From Hyphomicrobiales bacterium (GTDB lineage Bacteria; Pseudomonadota; Alphaproteobacteria; Rhizobiales; Beijerinckiaceae): a DNA stretch of 64,000 nt. The stretch covers positions 62,001 through 126,000 of the forward strand of contig UCLR01000007.1 in the NCBI GenBank assembly GCA_900473415.1. The letters run 5' to 3'. Below the pieces are notes generated by a model, which was not told where the DNA came from, ran no database searches, and was given only the letters and a program-made list of their open reading frames with translations. A program made the position numbers and the translations under genes. Shown here piece by piece: positions 9,801 through 17,178 of this stretch (position 1 is its first letter; each line of letters starts with the position of its first letter).

Positions 9801-10550
9801 TTCCTCGAGCGTGACGCTGTCGTTGCCATCGCCCATGTCGATGGAGACGCCGTTTGAGCCGAGGATGACACCGGAATTGGTGAGGACGTCGTCGCCGCCC
9901 TTCATCGCAACGGTGCCGATGTAGAGCTCGTCGTTGTTCAGGACATCATTGCCGTCGGTGAAGCCCGACTCGTCCGCGAGAGCGGAGGGGGCGTTCCCGC
10001 CTTCGCTCGACGGGCTACCGACCGGCGCGGAGACGGCCGAGAAGCTCGCGAAGCTGGGGGAAGCGCTGCCGCCGCCGCCGATCTCGGCCATGTGGTAGGT
10101 GGCGAACGCATGTTCCGCGGCGGGCGCGGCGGGGGCGCCGGAGAAGGCAGCCGGCGCGGGGATCGAGGCGCCGGCGATGCCGCTGCTGATGACGCTGCCG
10201 AGAAGGGCCGGATTGGTCGAGCTTCCGGAATAGGCGTGGAAAGTCCTGACGCTGCCGGTGACGTCCGCATCCGACGATGAATCCGTCTCGGCGACGGTGC
10301 CGGCATCGCTGCTCGGCAGCTCGCCGGACTGAAGCCCCTTGATCGTCACCTCGGTGCCGGCCGGAAGGTCGGCATTGGCCGTCCACACCCAGCTCTTGCC
10401 GTCATCGCCGAAGCTCGTTCCATCGAAGCTGCTGTCGGTGAAGGTGATCACGGAGCCGGCGAGCACGGGCTCCAGCACAACAAAGACCAAGCCGTCGGAG
10501 GCATCCGCTTGATAGCCGACGAGATTGATCGAACCGGGAGCGAGAGCCAT
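6861..10550 (-). CDS. Large secreted RTX calcium-binding protein with beta-solenoid middle (type I secretion cargo)
   Basis: A 1229-residue protein without an N-terminal signal peptide, predicted to leave the cell by type I secretion. Residues 1 to about 130 form a beta domain (GSINLVGYQADASDG, then ITFTDSSFDG), a type seen at the start of other RTX proteins. Residues about 257-430 and 943-1166 are arrays of GGxGxDxL/I nonapeptides that fold on binding Ca2+ outside the cell. Residues about 480-900 contain repeating N-x-G-x-I units such as NNSGTIEG, like the beta-helices of large adhesins. The final 80 residues (NFHFAAGFGHDTITDF to DDFRFS) are the typical non-cleaved secretion signal. The PrtD/HlyD-type exporter at 12.3-15.5 kb is the likely machine. 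No catalytic motif is visible, so adhesin or S-layer-like roles are more likely than toxin. Confidence 0.88.
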   Translation of the reverse strand: MALAPGSINLVGYQADASDGLVFVVLEPVLAGSVITFTDSSFDGTSFGDDGKSWVWTANADLPAGTEVTIKGLQSGELPSSDAGTVAETDSSSDADVTGSVRTFHAYSGSSTNPALLGSVISSGIAGASIPAPAAFSGAPAAPAAEHAFATYHMAEIGGGGSASPSFASFSAVSAPVGSPSSEGGNAPSALADESGFTDGNDVLNNDELYIGTVAMKGGDDVLTNSGVILGSNGVSIDMGDGNDSVTLEEGSQVFGEIRLGAGNDTLTAVDLESDLNIDAGAGNDTVTSGLGDDLIRGGAGNDILDGGEGDDALQGDAGNDRLLGGLGDDFLFGGDGDDTLVGGEGNDRLDGGAGTDTVDYSGDTDGVTVDLKTGKANGIGVGADTLVGIENVIGGSGNDVLIGNAEANAFSGGAGNDRIVIGVGDQASGGEGDDTIEIAAGGGNQWIFVAGDAGDDTVKLFGTGAGAVEATDVETLIVEGGSWAVGGSLSYNAITIKSGGTVTSSIGVDGNDRISVEVGGKLSNGLIWNGGGNAVITNAGEIKTNGRILDVAAGSTGSLVIDNLAGGLLSGAITPTGAGASNAVITLNNAGVIESAVSGRVIDFRDFDANGGKAVINNLAGGIIRKIGGNDADVIRPGVNGTVNNWGTITVSVAGVDAIDFQSDAGGKVNNHVGGLIEGTKHAITGDKGVTVVNDGTLIGRNGSAVNIDSDGSEAGRVFINNSGTMLGLSAELADSDGDAIDIDGLLTLNNSGTIEGRGAEGYHDGEPNVSEGIAIGGGSINNDGRIYGYGRGIQVDNSSNENALGATLIVNRGEIEGGGHGPEGVSPTDAARFDLRGNEAINLVGNYADEVINTSTGHITGGVSMGGGDDRLSNSGLIEATGGSAIDMGAGDDWLWLYTGATVHGTILLGEGNDLVFGTSSAGFTIDAGAGDDQIYMGGYTADADDHILGGAGNDTIYADIGDDFVDGGEGNDFISGGLGNDILKGGAGDDVIKGGAGNDVIDGGAGYDVLDLSDASGPIFVDFGAGYVSGAGIDADSFSGIEKLLFGDGANDVTGGNGDDVFDGGAGNDTLKGGAGDDELLGGIGDDNLAGGSGDDIVDGGEGNDAISGGSGDDQLKGGAGNDVITGGSGDDDITGGAGDDVVTGGSGSDNFHFAAGFGHDTITDFGASDPDLIWFASGVFADFDAMMAHTVQSGADVVITVDADHSITLSGTNLASLAADDFRFS

Positions 10551-10667
10551 CGCGAAATCCTCTTAGCCAAACACACTGAAGTCCGGCCGGGCACAACGCT
10601 CCGCCGGGCGGTTCACCTCGGGGCGAACCAGCAGGCGCGCAAAAGAGCGTGCGGCGATGACGATTTG

Positions 10668-10683
10668 TTAACAGTCTCTTAAC
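10668..10683. promoter_or_regulatory. CtrA binding site (full consensus) upstream of the RTX gene
   Basis: TTAACAGTCTCTTAAC is an exact TTAA-N7-TTAA(C) box, the recognition sequence of CtrA. It lies 118 bases upstream of the RTX start codon, in the AT-richest part of the leader. CtrA itself is encoded at 38014-38715. A perfect 8/8 match is rare in GC-rich DNA, but binding is an inference. Confidence 0.65.
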
Positions 10684-11012
10684 GACACCGGGAAAGTCGT
10701 AAGAAATTTTTAAGCAATGTCGCAACGTTTCGATCTGGCGATCGAGAGTTTGCGGGCCCCATTCCAGCAGTCCTGCAAGTCGCTTTTTGACAGGAAAATC
10801 GAGCGAAGGCGCGACAGTCCGCGAGACGTCTAGCTTCGACGGCTTGGGTGGCGTCTCGAAAGCTGTCAGTGGCCTGAATAGCGCTCGGTATGCTTAACGA
10901 ATTCTAGTGCGCCGGGGGCGGCAGAATTCGGCGGCCGCGGTCGGTTTGCGACCCATCCCGCACCATTCGCTCAACCTAAAGGGCTCCGGCCGAGCCGATC
11001 CAATATAAAGGA

Positions 11013-11029
11013 TCGATAGGCCCTATCGG
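11013..11029. promoter_or_regulatory. Dyad TCGATA-N5-TATCG, second copy of the T1SS operator-like motif
   Basis: CGATAGG-C-CCTATCG is a perfect 15-base palindrome (11014-11028) just downstream of lysR. Its half-sites TCGATA and TATCG, spaced by five bases, match the longer dyad at 12246-12272 on the other side of lysR. It may be an operator for the RTX gene or simply a hairpin after lysR. Confidence 0.45.
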
Positions 11030-11057
11030 AGAATCAGCGAGGGCGCCCGGTCCGGGC

Positions 11058-11963
11058 TCAGACGGCCTGTGCGAGCGTGGCGCGCAGTGGCGAATGCGGG
11101 CCGAGCGCCTCGGCGGCGCATTTGAAGAAGTCCTCGATCATTGGAATGCGCCGCCTCTCGTCGAGGCAGACGAGATACTCGTCGATCGGCACCTTGGCAT
11201 CGCGCAGGGGCAGGAAGTGCAGGCGCGTGTCGAAACCGAATTCGAGATCGGCGACCGCGCCCAGTCCGAAGCCGGCCGCTACCGTCTCGCGCACACCCTC
11301 CCGGGTCGAGACCTCAAGAATGGGGCCGAGCGCGGTGTCATGCTCCCGAAGGTTCTGCTCGAAGACCTCGCGGGTGCGTGAGCCCTTCTCGCGCAGGACG
11401 AAGGGCAGCCCCGCGAGCTCGCGGATGGCGACATCACGGCGGCGGGCCCAGGGATGGGTCTTCGGCAGGAAGAGCCCGATATTCATGCTGGTCAGTGGGC
11501 GGACATGGAAGCGGTCGTCCTTCGGACGCTGGGCCGTGACACCGACATCCGCGCGATACTGCGCGACCTGCTCGATGACGGCTTCCGAATTATGCACCAG
11601 CAGGGAGAAGACGAGGTTGGGGCGGTGCCGCCGCAGTGCGCCGAGGATCGGCAGGGAATGGACGACGCCGTCGGAGGCGATGCGCAGGCGCCCACCCTCG
11701 ACCTTCCTGCTCTTCAGGATGGCGTCGGCCTCGCCGATCGCGGTGAAGAGCCGTGTGGTCACCGTGTAGAGCGCCTCGCCGTCGGCCGTCAGCCTGACGC
11801 CGAAGGCGCCGCGCTCGAACAGGGCGACGCCCGAGGCGGCCTCAAGCTGGCGCACCTGGCCGGACAGGTTCGACTGGCTGATCGCCGTCTCGCGTGCTGC
11901 CTGCGAATAGCCGCCGGCCGTCGCAACGAAATGGAAGGCGCGGAGCTGCGTAACCGATGCCAT
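11058..11963 (-). CDS. LysR-family transcriptional regulator
   Basis: A 301-residue LTTR. The N-terminal winged helix-turn-helix (residues 1-60) has the family pattern QLRAFHFVATAGGYSQAARETAISQSNLSGQVRQLE. The rest is a two-lobed effector domain, with GFGLGAVADLEF typical of the second lobe. I take the ATG at 11963 (MASVTQLRAF) because it begins right at the conserved helix; an upstream ATG at 12005 adds 14 unconserved residues. The gene sits between the RTX cargo gene and its presumed exporter, with a similar dyad on each side, so it may control one or both. The effector is unknown. Confidence 0.9.
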   Translation of the reverse strand: MASVTQLRAFHFVATAGGYSQAARETAISQSNLSGQVRQLEAASGVALFERGAFGVRLTADGEALYTVTTRLFTAIGEADAILKSRKVEGGRLRIASDGVVHSLPILGALRRHRPNLVFSLLVHNSEAVIEQVAQYRADVGVTAQRPKDDRFHVRPLTSMNIGLFLPKTHPWARRRDVAIRELAGLPFVLREKGSRTREVFEQNLREHDTALGPILEVSTREGVRETVAAGFGLGAVADLEFGFDTRLHFLPLRDAKVPIDEYLVCLDERRRIPMIEDFFKCAAEALGPHSPLRATLAQAV

Positions 11964-12245
11964 GGACCCCCGCTCATGCCGGCGAACCTCGTCTGCCGGC
12001 GCCACCTTCGCAGCGCTCGACCGCTCCTGCGAGCCTCGCTCCCTGCCGTTGGGTCGCCAGGAAGTGGATCGCGATATCGGCTCTTTGCTGCTGATTTATG
12101 ACAGTGTTCCAGCTCGAAATCGTTATAGTTGTCAGTATTTTGTCTGATTACGAGAGAGCTTCCGGGGTCATTCGGAACTAAGCTTGCCGTGGCCGGGCTT
12201 GGCGACGACGTCATCCGCGGGGGCGCGGGTTGCGCGGGTGCGCTG

Positions 12246-12272
12246 AAGTTTCGATAGGGGGTATCGAAACTT
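12246..12272. promoter_or_regulatory. Perfect 11-bp inverted repeat upstream of the type I secretion genes
   Basis: AAGTTTCGATA-GGGGG-TATCGAAACTT: two perfect 11-base arms with a five-base spacer. It is centred about 90 bases before the likely exporter start and about 295 bases before lysR. The core contains two T-N11-A arrangements, as in LysR-type boxes. Its presence argues against translation of the exporter starting as far upstream as 12230. Confidence 0.7.
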
Positions 12273-12346
12273 TCAATAGCTGTGGCGGCGGCGATTTCAC
12301 CGAGTCGTCATCTGCCGTTTCTAACGCAGCCCCAAGATGTCGGCGA

Positions 12347-14119
12347 ATGTCTTGTCGAGTAGCTGCGCAGGGTCTGTCCGTGTTGCCCAAATCTCCTCCG
12401 AACGCCGCGAGCGAGGCGTTGGCCTCCTGCCGCGGGGCCTTTCTCGCGGTGGCGCTGTTCTCGGCCCTGGTCAACGTGCTGATGCTGACCGGCTCGCTCT
12501 ACATGCTGCAGGTTTATGACCGGGTGCTGCCGTCGCGCAGCGTGCCGACCCTGGTCGCGCTCTCGATCATCGTGGCGGTGCTCTACGCGTTGCTCGGCAT
12601 GTTCGACTGGCTGCGCCAGCGCATCCTGAGCCGCATCGGCGTGATGCTCGACCGGCGGCTCAGCGCGCCCGTCATCGCCACGATGCTGGGGACGCAGTTG
12701 CGCGGCCAGCCCGGCGCCATGCAGCTCTCGCGCGATCTCGACAGCGTGCGGGGCTTCCTCTCCGGGCTCGGCCCGACGACGCTGTTCGACCTGCCTTGGA
12801 TCCCGCTCTATGGCGGGCTGTGCTTCATCCTGCATCCTTATCTCGGCTGGACGCTGGTCGGCGGCGCGGCGATTCTGATCGTGCTGGCGCTCATGACCGA
12901 ATTCCTGTCGCGCCGGCCGAGCGCCGAGGTTTCGCGCGTCGGCGCCGAGCGCTCCGCCATGTTGGAGGCGATGCGGCGCAATGCCGAAGCTGTGGCGGCG
13001 CTGGGCATGGAGCGGCGCGTCACGGCCCGGTTCGACAGCGTCAACGAGCGCTATGTCGCCACGGGCCTCGGAGCCTCGGACTTGACCAGCGGTCTCGGCA
13101 CCATCTCGAAGATCGTCCGCTTCATGCTGCAGTCCTGCATGCTCGGCCTCGGCGCCTGGCTGGTGATGAACAACGAAGCCTCCTCGGGTGTCATGATCGC
13201 CTCCTCGATCCTGAGCAGCCGGGCGCTCGCGCCGATTGAGCTCGCCATCGGCAACTGGCGGCCGTTCATCGGCGCGCGCCAGGCGTGGCACCGTCTCAAG
13301 GCCGCGCTCGGCGAGATGCGGAAGGATCCGCTCGTCTCGCCCGAGCGGCCAACCCAGAAGCTCGGCCTCGATCATGTCTTCGTCGCGCCGCCGGGCTCTC
13401 AGACGCCGATCCTCAAGGATGTCGGTTTTGCGCTCCAGGCCGGGCAGGGGCTCGCCGTGATCGGCCCCTCGGCCTCAGGAAAGTCGACGCTGGCGCGTAT
13501 GCTGGTCGGCATCTGGCCGGTGCAGCGCGGCTCCCTGCGCCTCGACGGGGCGACGCTCGACCAGTGGTCGGCCGAGCAGCGCGGCGCGATGATCGGTTAC
13601 ATGCCGCAGGACGTGCAGCTCTTCGCCGGCACGGTGGCGGAGAACATCGCCCGCTTCGATCCGCAGATGAGCGAGGGGGCGGTGCTCTCTGCGGCCAAGG
13701 CCGCCGGCGCCTATGAGATGATTCTCGGCCTGCCGAAGGGCTTCGAGACGCCGGTCGGCGAGGCCGGCGGCATTCTGTCGGGTGGGCAGCGGCAGCGCGT
13801 CGGCTTGGCGCGGGCGCTTTACGGCGATCCCTTCCTCGTCGTGCTCGACGAGCCCAATGCCAATCTCGACTCCGATGGTGACGCGGCACTGACGGCAGCC
13901 ATCGCCGGCGTGCGCCAGCGCGGCGGCATCGTCGTCGTCATCGCCCACCGGCCTTCGGCGCTGGCCGGAATCGACCTGGTGATGATCCTCGCGGACGGCC
14001 AGGTGCAGGCCTTCGGAGCCAAGGACGAGGTACTGCGCAAGAGTCTCGTGCCGGCGCCCGCCGCTGCCGAGGCTGCCCCCGCTTCCAAGCTGATGGTGAC
14101 GGCCAATGCGCGCGGTTAA
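12347..14119 (+). CDS. Type I secretion ABC transporter (PrtD-type permease/ATPase)
   Basis: Inner-membrane half-transporter powering one-step export of RTX-type cargo. An N-terminal membrane region of about six helices (LMLTGSLYMLQVYDRVLPSRS is typical of PrtD-like exporters) precedes the ATPase. The ATPase has Walker A GPSASGKST near residue 375, signature LSGGQRQRVGLARAL, Walker B LVVLDEPNANLD and H-loop VVIAHRPSA. There is no C39 peptidase or degenerate peptidase domain, consistent with RTX rather than bacteriocin export. The start is uncertain: ATG 12347 (590 aa) or GTG 12380 fit the family better than ATG 12230, which would place the 12246 dyad inside the gene. The stop overlaps the next gene by 14 bases, so the two are translationally coupled. 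The outer-membrane TolC partner is not in the window. Confidence 0.9.
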   Translation: MSCRVAAQGLSVLPKSPPNAASEALASCRGAFLAVALFSALVNVLMLTGSLYMLQVYDRVLPSRSVPTLVALSIIVAVLYALLGMFDWLRQRILSRIGVMLDRRLSAPVIATMLGTQLRGQPGAMQLSRDLDSVRGFLSGLGPTTLFDLPWIPLYGGLCFILHPYLGWTLVGGAAILIVLALMTEFLSRRPSAEVSRVGAERSAMLEAMRRNAEAVAALGMERRVTARFDSVNERYVATGLGASDLTSGLGTISKIVRFMLQSCMLGLGAWLVMNNEASSGVMIASSILSSRALAPIELAIGNWRPFIGARQAWHRLKAALGEMRKDPLVSPERPTQKLGLDHVFVAPPGSQTPILKDVGFALQAGQGLAVIGPSASGKSTLARMLVGIWPVQRGSLRLDGATLDQWSAEQRGAMIGYMPQDVQLFAGTVAENIARFDPQMSEGAVLSAAKAAGAYEMILGLPKGFETPVGEAGGILSGGQRQRVGLARALYGDPFLVVLDEPNANLDSDGDAALTAAIAGVRQRGGIVVVIAHRPSALAGIDLVMILADGQVQAFGAKDEVLRKSLVPAPAAAEAAPASKLMVTANARG

Positions 14120-15473
14120 CGAGAACAGGACCGACGCCGGCGCGCCACAGGCGGCGCCGGGAGCTTCCGAGAAGCCCCGCCTCGATCCGCGTCGCGACAT
14201 TCGCCGCGCGGCGATCGGCGGCGTTGCCACCATCGCTCTGCTCTTCGGTTCGGCCGGCCTGTGGGCCGCGACGGCGCCGCTGGCCGGCGCGGTGATCGCC
14301 TCCGGCAAGGTCGTGGTCGAGAGCAATGTCCGCCGTGTCCAGCATCCGTCCGGCGGCGTCGTCGCCGAAATCCGGGTCAAGGATGGCGATCGCGTCAAGG
14401 CTGGCGACGTGCTGGTCAGGCTCGACGAGACCCATGCCAAGGCGAGCCTTGCCCTGATCGAGCTGGAGCTGCGGCGCTTCCAGGTCCGCAAGGCCCGGCT
14501 CGAGGCTGAGCGTGACGCGCTGCCCGCGATCGTGATGCCGACGGAGTTGATCGAGCGGGCCAGCGAGCCGGTGGTGATCCAGGCGGTGGAGAGCGAAACC
14601 ACGCTGTTCCGTACCCGTCGCAGTGCGGCCGAAGGCCAGCGCTCGCAGTTCCGCGAGCGGATCGCCCAGTCGCATGAGGAGATCAAAGGGCTGGTGGCGC
14701 AGCTTGCGGCGCGGCGTGCGCAGGCGGTGCTGATCAACCAAGAACTCGATGGTGTCCAGAAGCTCTATGATCAGAGCCTCGTCGCGCTATCGCGCCTGAC
14801 GTCGCTGCAACGCGAGGCTTCGCGACTCATGGGCGAGGAGGGCAGCCTGACATCCGACATGGCGCGGGTGAGGGGGCGCATCGCCGAGGTCGAGCTGCAG
14901 ATCCTGCAGATCGACCAGGACCTGCGGCGCGAGGTCACGACCGAGCTGCGCGATGTCGAGGGCAAGATCGCCGACCTCACCGAACGTCGCGTCGCGGCCG
15001 TCGACCAGCTCAACCGCATCGAGATGCGCGCGCCGCAGGACGGCATCGTCCATCAGCAGACCGTGCATACGGTCGGCGGCGTCATCGGCCCGGCCGAGCA
15101 GATCATGCTGATCGTGCCCGAGAGCGACGGTCTCGTGGTCGAGGCCCGCATCGAGCCGGCGATGATCGACCGGCTGCATGTCGGCCAGACGGTGGTGCTG
15201 CGCTTCCCTGCCTTCGACAGCCGCACGACGCCTGACCTGGAAGGGCGCCTGATCCGGGTCTCGGCCGATTCCGCCACCGACGAGAAGACTGGCACCTCCT
15301 TCTACACCGTCCGCATTGGGCTGGCGCAGGCCGAGGTGAAGCGGCTCGACGGCAAGGTCCTCCTGCCCGGCATGCCGGCCGAGGCCTTCATCCAGACCGG
15401 CATGCGCACCGCATTTGCCTATCTGGTGAAGCCGCTCGAGGACCAGCTCGCGCGTTCGTTCCGCTACGACTGA
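14106..15473 (+). CDS. HlyD-family membrane fusion protein of the type I secretion system
   Basis: A periplasmic adaptor of 455 residues linking the ABC exporter to TolC. It has one N-terminal transmembrane helix (about 37-58, after a charged cytoplasmic stretch) and a lipoyl/barrel-sandwich half starting GKVVVESNVRRVQHPSGGVVAEIRV. A long alpha-hairpin follows (about 110-290, rich in E, R, Q and L), then the returning half IEMRAPQDGIVHQ and a beta-barrel ending LLPGMPAEAFI. The last residues EDQLARSFRYD match the C-terminal end of PrtE/HlyD adaptors. It forms an operon with the preceding ATPase; the likely cargo is the RTX protein at 6.9-10.6 kb. Confidence 0.92.
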   Translation: MRAVNENRTDAGAPQAAPGASEKPRLDPRRDIRRAAIGGVATIALLFGSAGLWAATAPLAGAVIASGKVVVESNVRRVQHPSGGVVAEIRVKDGDRVKAGDVLVRLDETHAKASLALIELELRRFQVRKARLEAERDALPAIVMPTELIERASEPVVIQAVESETTLFRTRRSAAEGQRSQFRERIAQSHEEIKGLVAQLAARRAQAVLINQELDGVQKLYDQSLVALSRLTSLQREASRLMGEEGSLTSDMARVRGRIAEVELQILQIDQDLRREVTTELRDVEGKIADLTERRVAAVDQLNRIEMRAPQDGIVHQQTVHTVGGVIGPAEQIMLIVPESDGLVVEARIEPAMIDRLHVGQTVVLRFPAFDSRTTPDLEGRLIRVSADSATDEKTGTSFYTVRIGLAQAEVKRLDGKVLLPGMPAEAFIQTGMRTAFAYLVKPLEDQLARSFRYD

Positions 15474-15563
15474 GCTGCCGAGAGTTGCGGAACGCCGCAG
15501 GGACGCCCGACGGCCTTCCACCTCTGCATTGGGCCGGCATTCCGGGTCAGGTTGGGATGGCCA

Positions 15564-16121
15564 TTATTGCGTTGCGCTGACGGCAGCTGCGAGGGCAAAG
15601 CCCGCCACGATCGTGGCGGCCACCTTGTAGGAATGGGGCCGCAGGCGAAGCGGCAGGCTCGCGCCGAGCGACGTCCAGACCAGGCCCGCGATGGTCGAAA
15701 GGCATACGAACGCCAGCAGGCCGACGACCGGCGCTTCCGGCATCAGCGACGGAATCGAGATGGTGCCGACCAGCATCGCCTTCGGGTTCAGGAGCGTCGT
15801 CAGAAGCACCCGGCGGAAGGCGCCGGCCGGCTCCGGCATGTCGGGGACGACAGGGAGGAACCAGAGCTTGTGCGCGGAAGCGACGAGCCAGACCGCCGCG
15901 ACGCCTTTCAGCACCGGGAGAGCGTGCGGCACGCCCGCGAGCAACTCGGCGACCGACAGAAAAAGCGCGATCGCCAGCGCATAGCCCATCGCCTCCGCCA
16001 GCGGCAGCAGCCTGGCATGGCGCATGCCCATCGCCGCGCCGGATGCGGCCAGGATCGTGTTTGTCGGTCCAGGTGTCAGCAGGATCGCCGCCGATGTCAG
16101 CAGAAATGTCACGGCTTGCAT
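15564..16121 (-). CDS. LysE-family translocator (amino acid exporter)
   Basis: A 185-residue integral membrane protein with about five or six helices. The N-terminal LLTPGPTNTILAASGAAMG corresponds to the TPGPN motif of LysE/RhtB exporters and TTLLNPKAMLVGTIS to their central NPK motif. Such proteins export amino acids or related metabolites in exchange for protons. It is slightly shorter than the usual 200-210 residues and begins at ATG 16121. It is monocistronic and convergent with the HlyD gene; the substrate cannot be told from sequence. Confidence 0.85.
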   Translation of the reverse strand: MQAVTFLLTSAAILLTPGPTNTILAASGAAMGMRHARLLPLAEAMGYALAIALFLSVAELLAGVPHALPVLKGVAAVWLVASAHKLWFLPVVPDMPEPAGAFRRVLLTTLLNPKAMLVGTISIPSLMPEAPVVGLLAFVCLSTIAGLVWTSLGASLPLRLRPHSYKVAATIVAGFALAAAVSATQ

Positions 16122-16294
16122 GGGCGCCTCGCGGTAACGGTCCCATCTCGCTATCCGCTGCGAGCGGCCGTCTCATTGACCTGTCGCAAGAATCGCGCCG
16201 CGGCAGCGAGCGGCCGGCTGCCTGAGCGCGCGCGATCAGCCGCACGGCCAATGGCTGGTCGATGCGCGACATTCCAAAAGTTGAAAAGGAGAAG

Positions 16295-16371
16295 TGGTAG
16301 CGGGAGAGGGACTTGAACCCCCGACACGCGGATTATGATTCCGCTGCTCTAACCAGCTGAGCTACCCCGCC
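16295..16371 (-). tRNA. tRNA-Met (anticodon CAT)
   Basis: A 77-nt cloverleaf including an encoded CCA. Acceptor GGCGGGG pairs with TCCCGCT (two G-U pairs), the D arm reads GCTC...GAGC, the anticodon stem GCGGA/TCCGC holds the loop ATCATAA with CAT at 16335-16337, and the T arm is GGGGG TTCAAGT CCCTC. A CAT anticodon can also belong to initiator tRNA or to tRNA-Ile modified to lysidine. The first base G and the A-U-rich loop fit elongator Met best. Confidence 0.9.
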
Positions 16372-16507
16372 ACGGACGGTCAAGCCAGCGCGGCCGGCTC
16401 GTCGTCGAGGCGCGATATAGGCGTCGCACTATGGCCTCGTCAAGCCTTGTGGATCATTCAGGCTTCCCTGAACACATCAGCTTCGCGGATCAACCGGGCA
16501 GGTCGCA

Positions 16508-17152
16508 TTAGGCCGGTGCGGCGGAGGCGTGCTTGCGCAGGCGCACCACCTTGAAATAGCCGCGCCCGACGTGGACGGTTTCGTAGCGGCCCGTTGCCGC
16601 AGCCCAGCCCGTCAGGCGGCTGACCTTGAAATCCGTGCTCCAGCCGATCCGCTTCATCAGCGGCGCGAGCGCTGTCCAGAACGGCGCCAGGAACCCGCCA
16701 TCGTCGATCAGGCGGCTGGAGACGATGATCTCGCCGCCGGGCTTCAGCACCCGGTCCATCTCGGCCAGCGCCTGCTCGGGATTGGGAACGAGGGTGATGA
16801 CGAACTGCGCCGTCACCGCGTCGAAGCGCTCGGGCCCGAAGCCGAGCCGGCAGGCGTCCATCACCATCAGCCCGTGGACATGGGCGAGCTTCTGCGCCGC
16901 GACCTTGCGATGGGCCACCTTGAGCATGTCGAAGGAGAGGTCTGCGCCGAAGACGTTCGAGCCGGGCGTGAAATAGGGCAGGGTAAGGCCGGTGCCGACG
17001 CCGATCTCGAGGATGTCGCGTCCGCAGGTGCAGGCCGCGGCGACAGCTTCGCGCTGCGGCCGGGCGAGCATGTGCTGGTAGATGCGGTCGTAGAACTTGG
17101 CCCAGGTCGCGTAGGCGCGCTTCTGCGTGTCGAGATCGTCGGTCGCCGGCAT
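16508..17152 (-). CDS. pmtA: SAM-dependent methyltransferase, phosphatidylethanolamine N-methyltransferase (PmtA)-like
   Basis: A 214-residue class I methyltransferase. It starts with an AYATWAKFYDRIY motif near residues 13-25, as in rhizobial and Rhodobacter PmtA, then the SAM site DILEIGVGTGLTLPYF, an acidic strand end at GADLSFDML, and post-motif PEQALAEMDRVLKPGGEIIVSS. PmtA converts phosphatidylethanolamine to phosphatidylcholine through three methylations at the membrane surface. The soluble form without transmembrane segments fits the alphaproteobacterial type. UbiE-like quinone methyltransferases are the main alternative. It lies 26 bases downstream of mnmA on the same strand. Confidence 0.75.
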   Translation of the reverse strand: MPATDDLDTQKRAYATWAKFYDRIYQHMLARPQREAVAAACTCGRDILEIGVGTGLTLPYFTPGSNVFGADLSFDMLKVAHRKVAAQKLAHVHGLMVMDACRLGFGPERFDAVTAQFVITLVPNPEQALAEMDRVLKPGGEIIVSSRLIDDGGFLAPFWTALAPLMKRIGWSTDFKVSRLTGWAAATGRYETVHVGRGYFKVVRLRKHASAAPA

Positions 17153-17178
17153 GGAGGATCCGCGGGGCTTGGAGGCGG

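Larger units (their letters stand above)
10551..11057. other. Long leader region upstream of the RTX gene
   Basis: A 507-base gap without a supported gene, between the RTX start codon and the lysR stop codon. It contains the CtrA box at 10668-10683 and the dyad at 11013-11029, and is notably AT-richer around 10660-10720. A long untranslated leader or an unrecognised small RNA cannot be excluded. Confidence 0.6.

Noticed and set aside
6603..9857. Very long open frame antisense to the RTX gene, rich in Val, Ala and Asp
   Set aside because: It is the mirror of the GGxGxD repeat DNA; composition is monotonous and no family is recognisable, while the minus strand is clearly coding with a terminator at 6813-6838.
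12230..12346. Exporter gene starting at ATG 12230
   Set aside because: It would add about 39 unconserved residues and place the perfect 11-base dyad inside the coding region.
16295..16371. tRNA read as tRNA-Ile2 (lysidine) or initiator tRNA
   Set aside because: CAT anticodon permits both, but overall sequence fits alphaproteobacterial elongator tRNA-Met as I recall it; kept as Met with this caveat.
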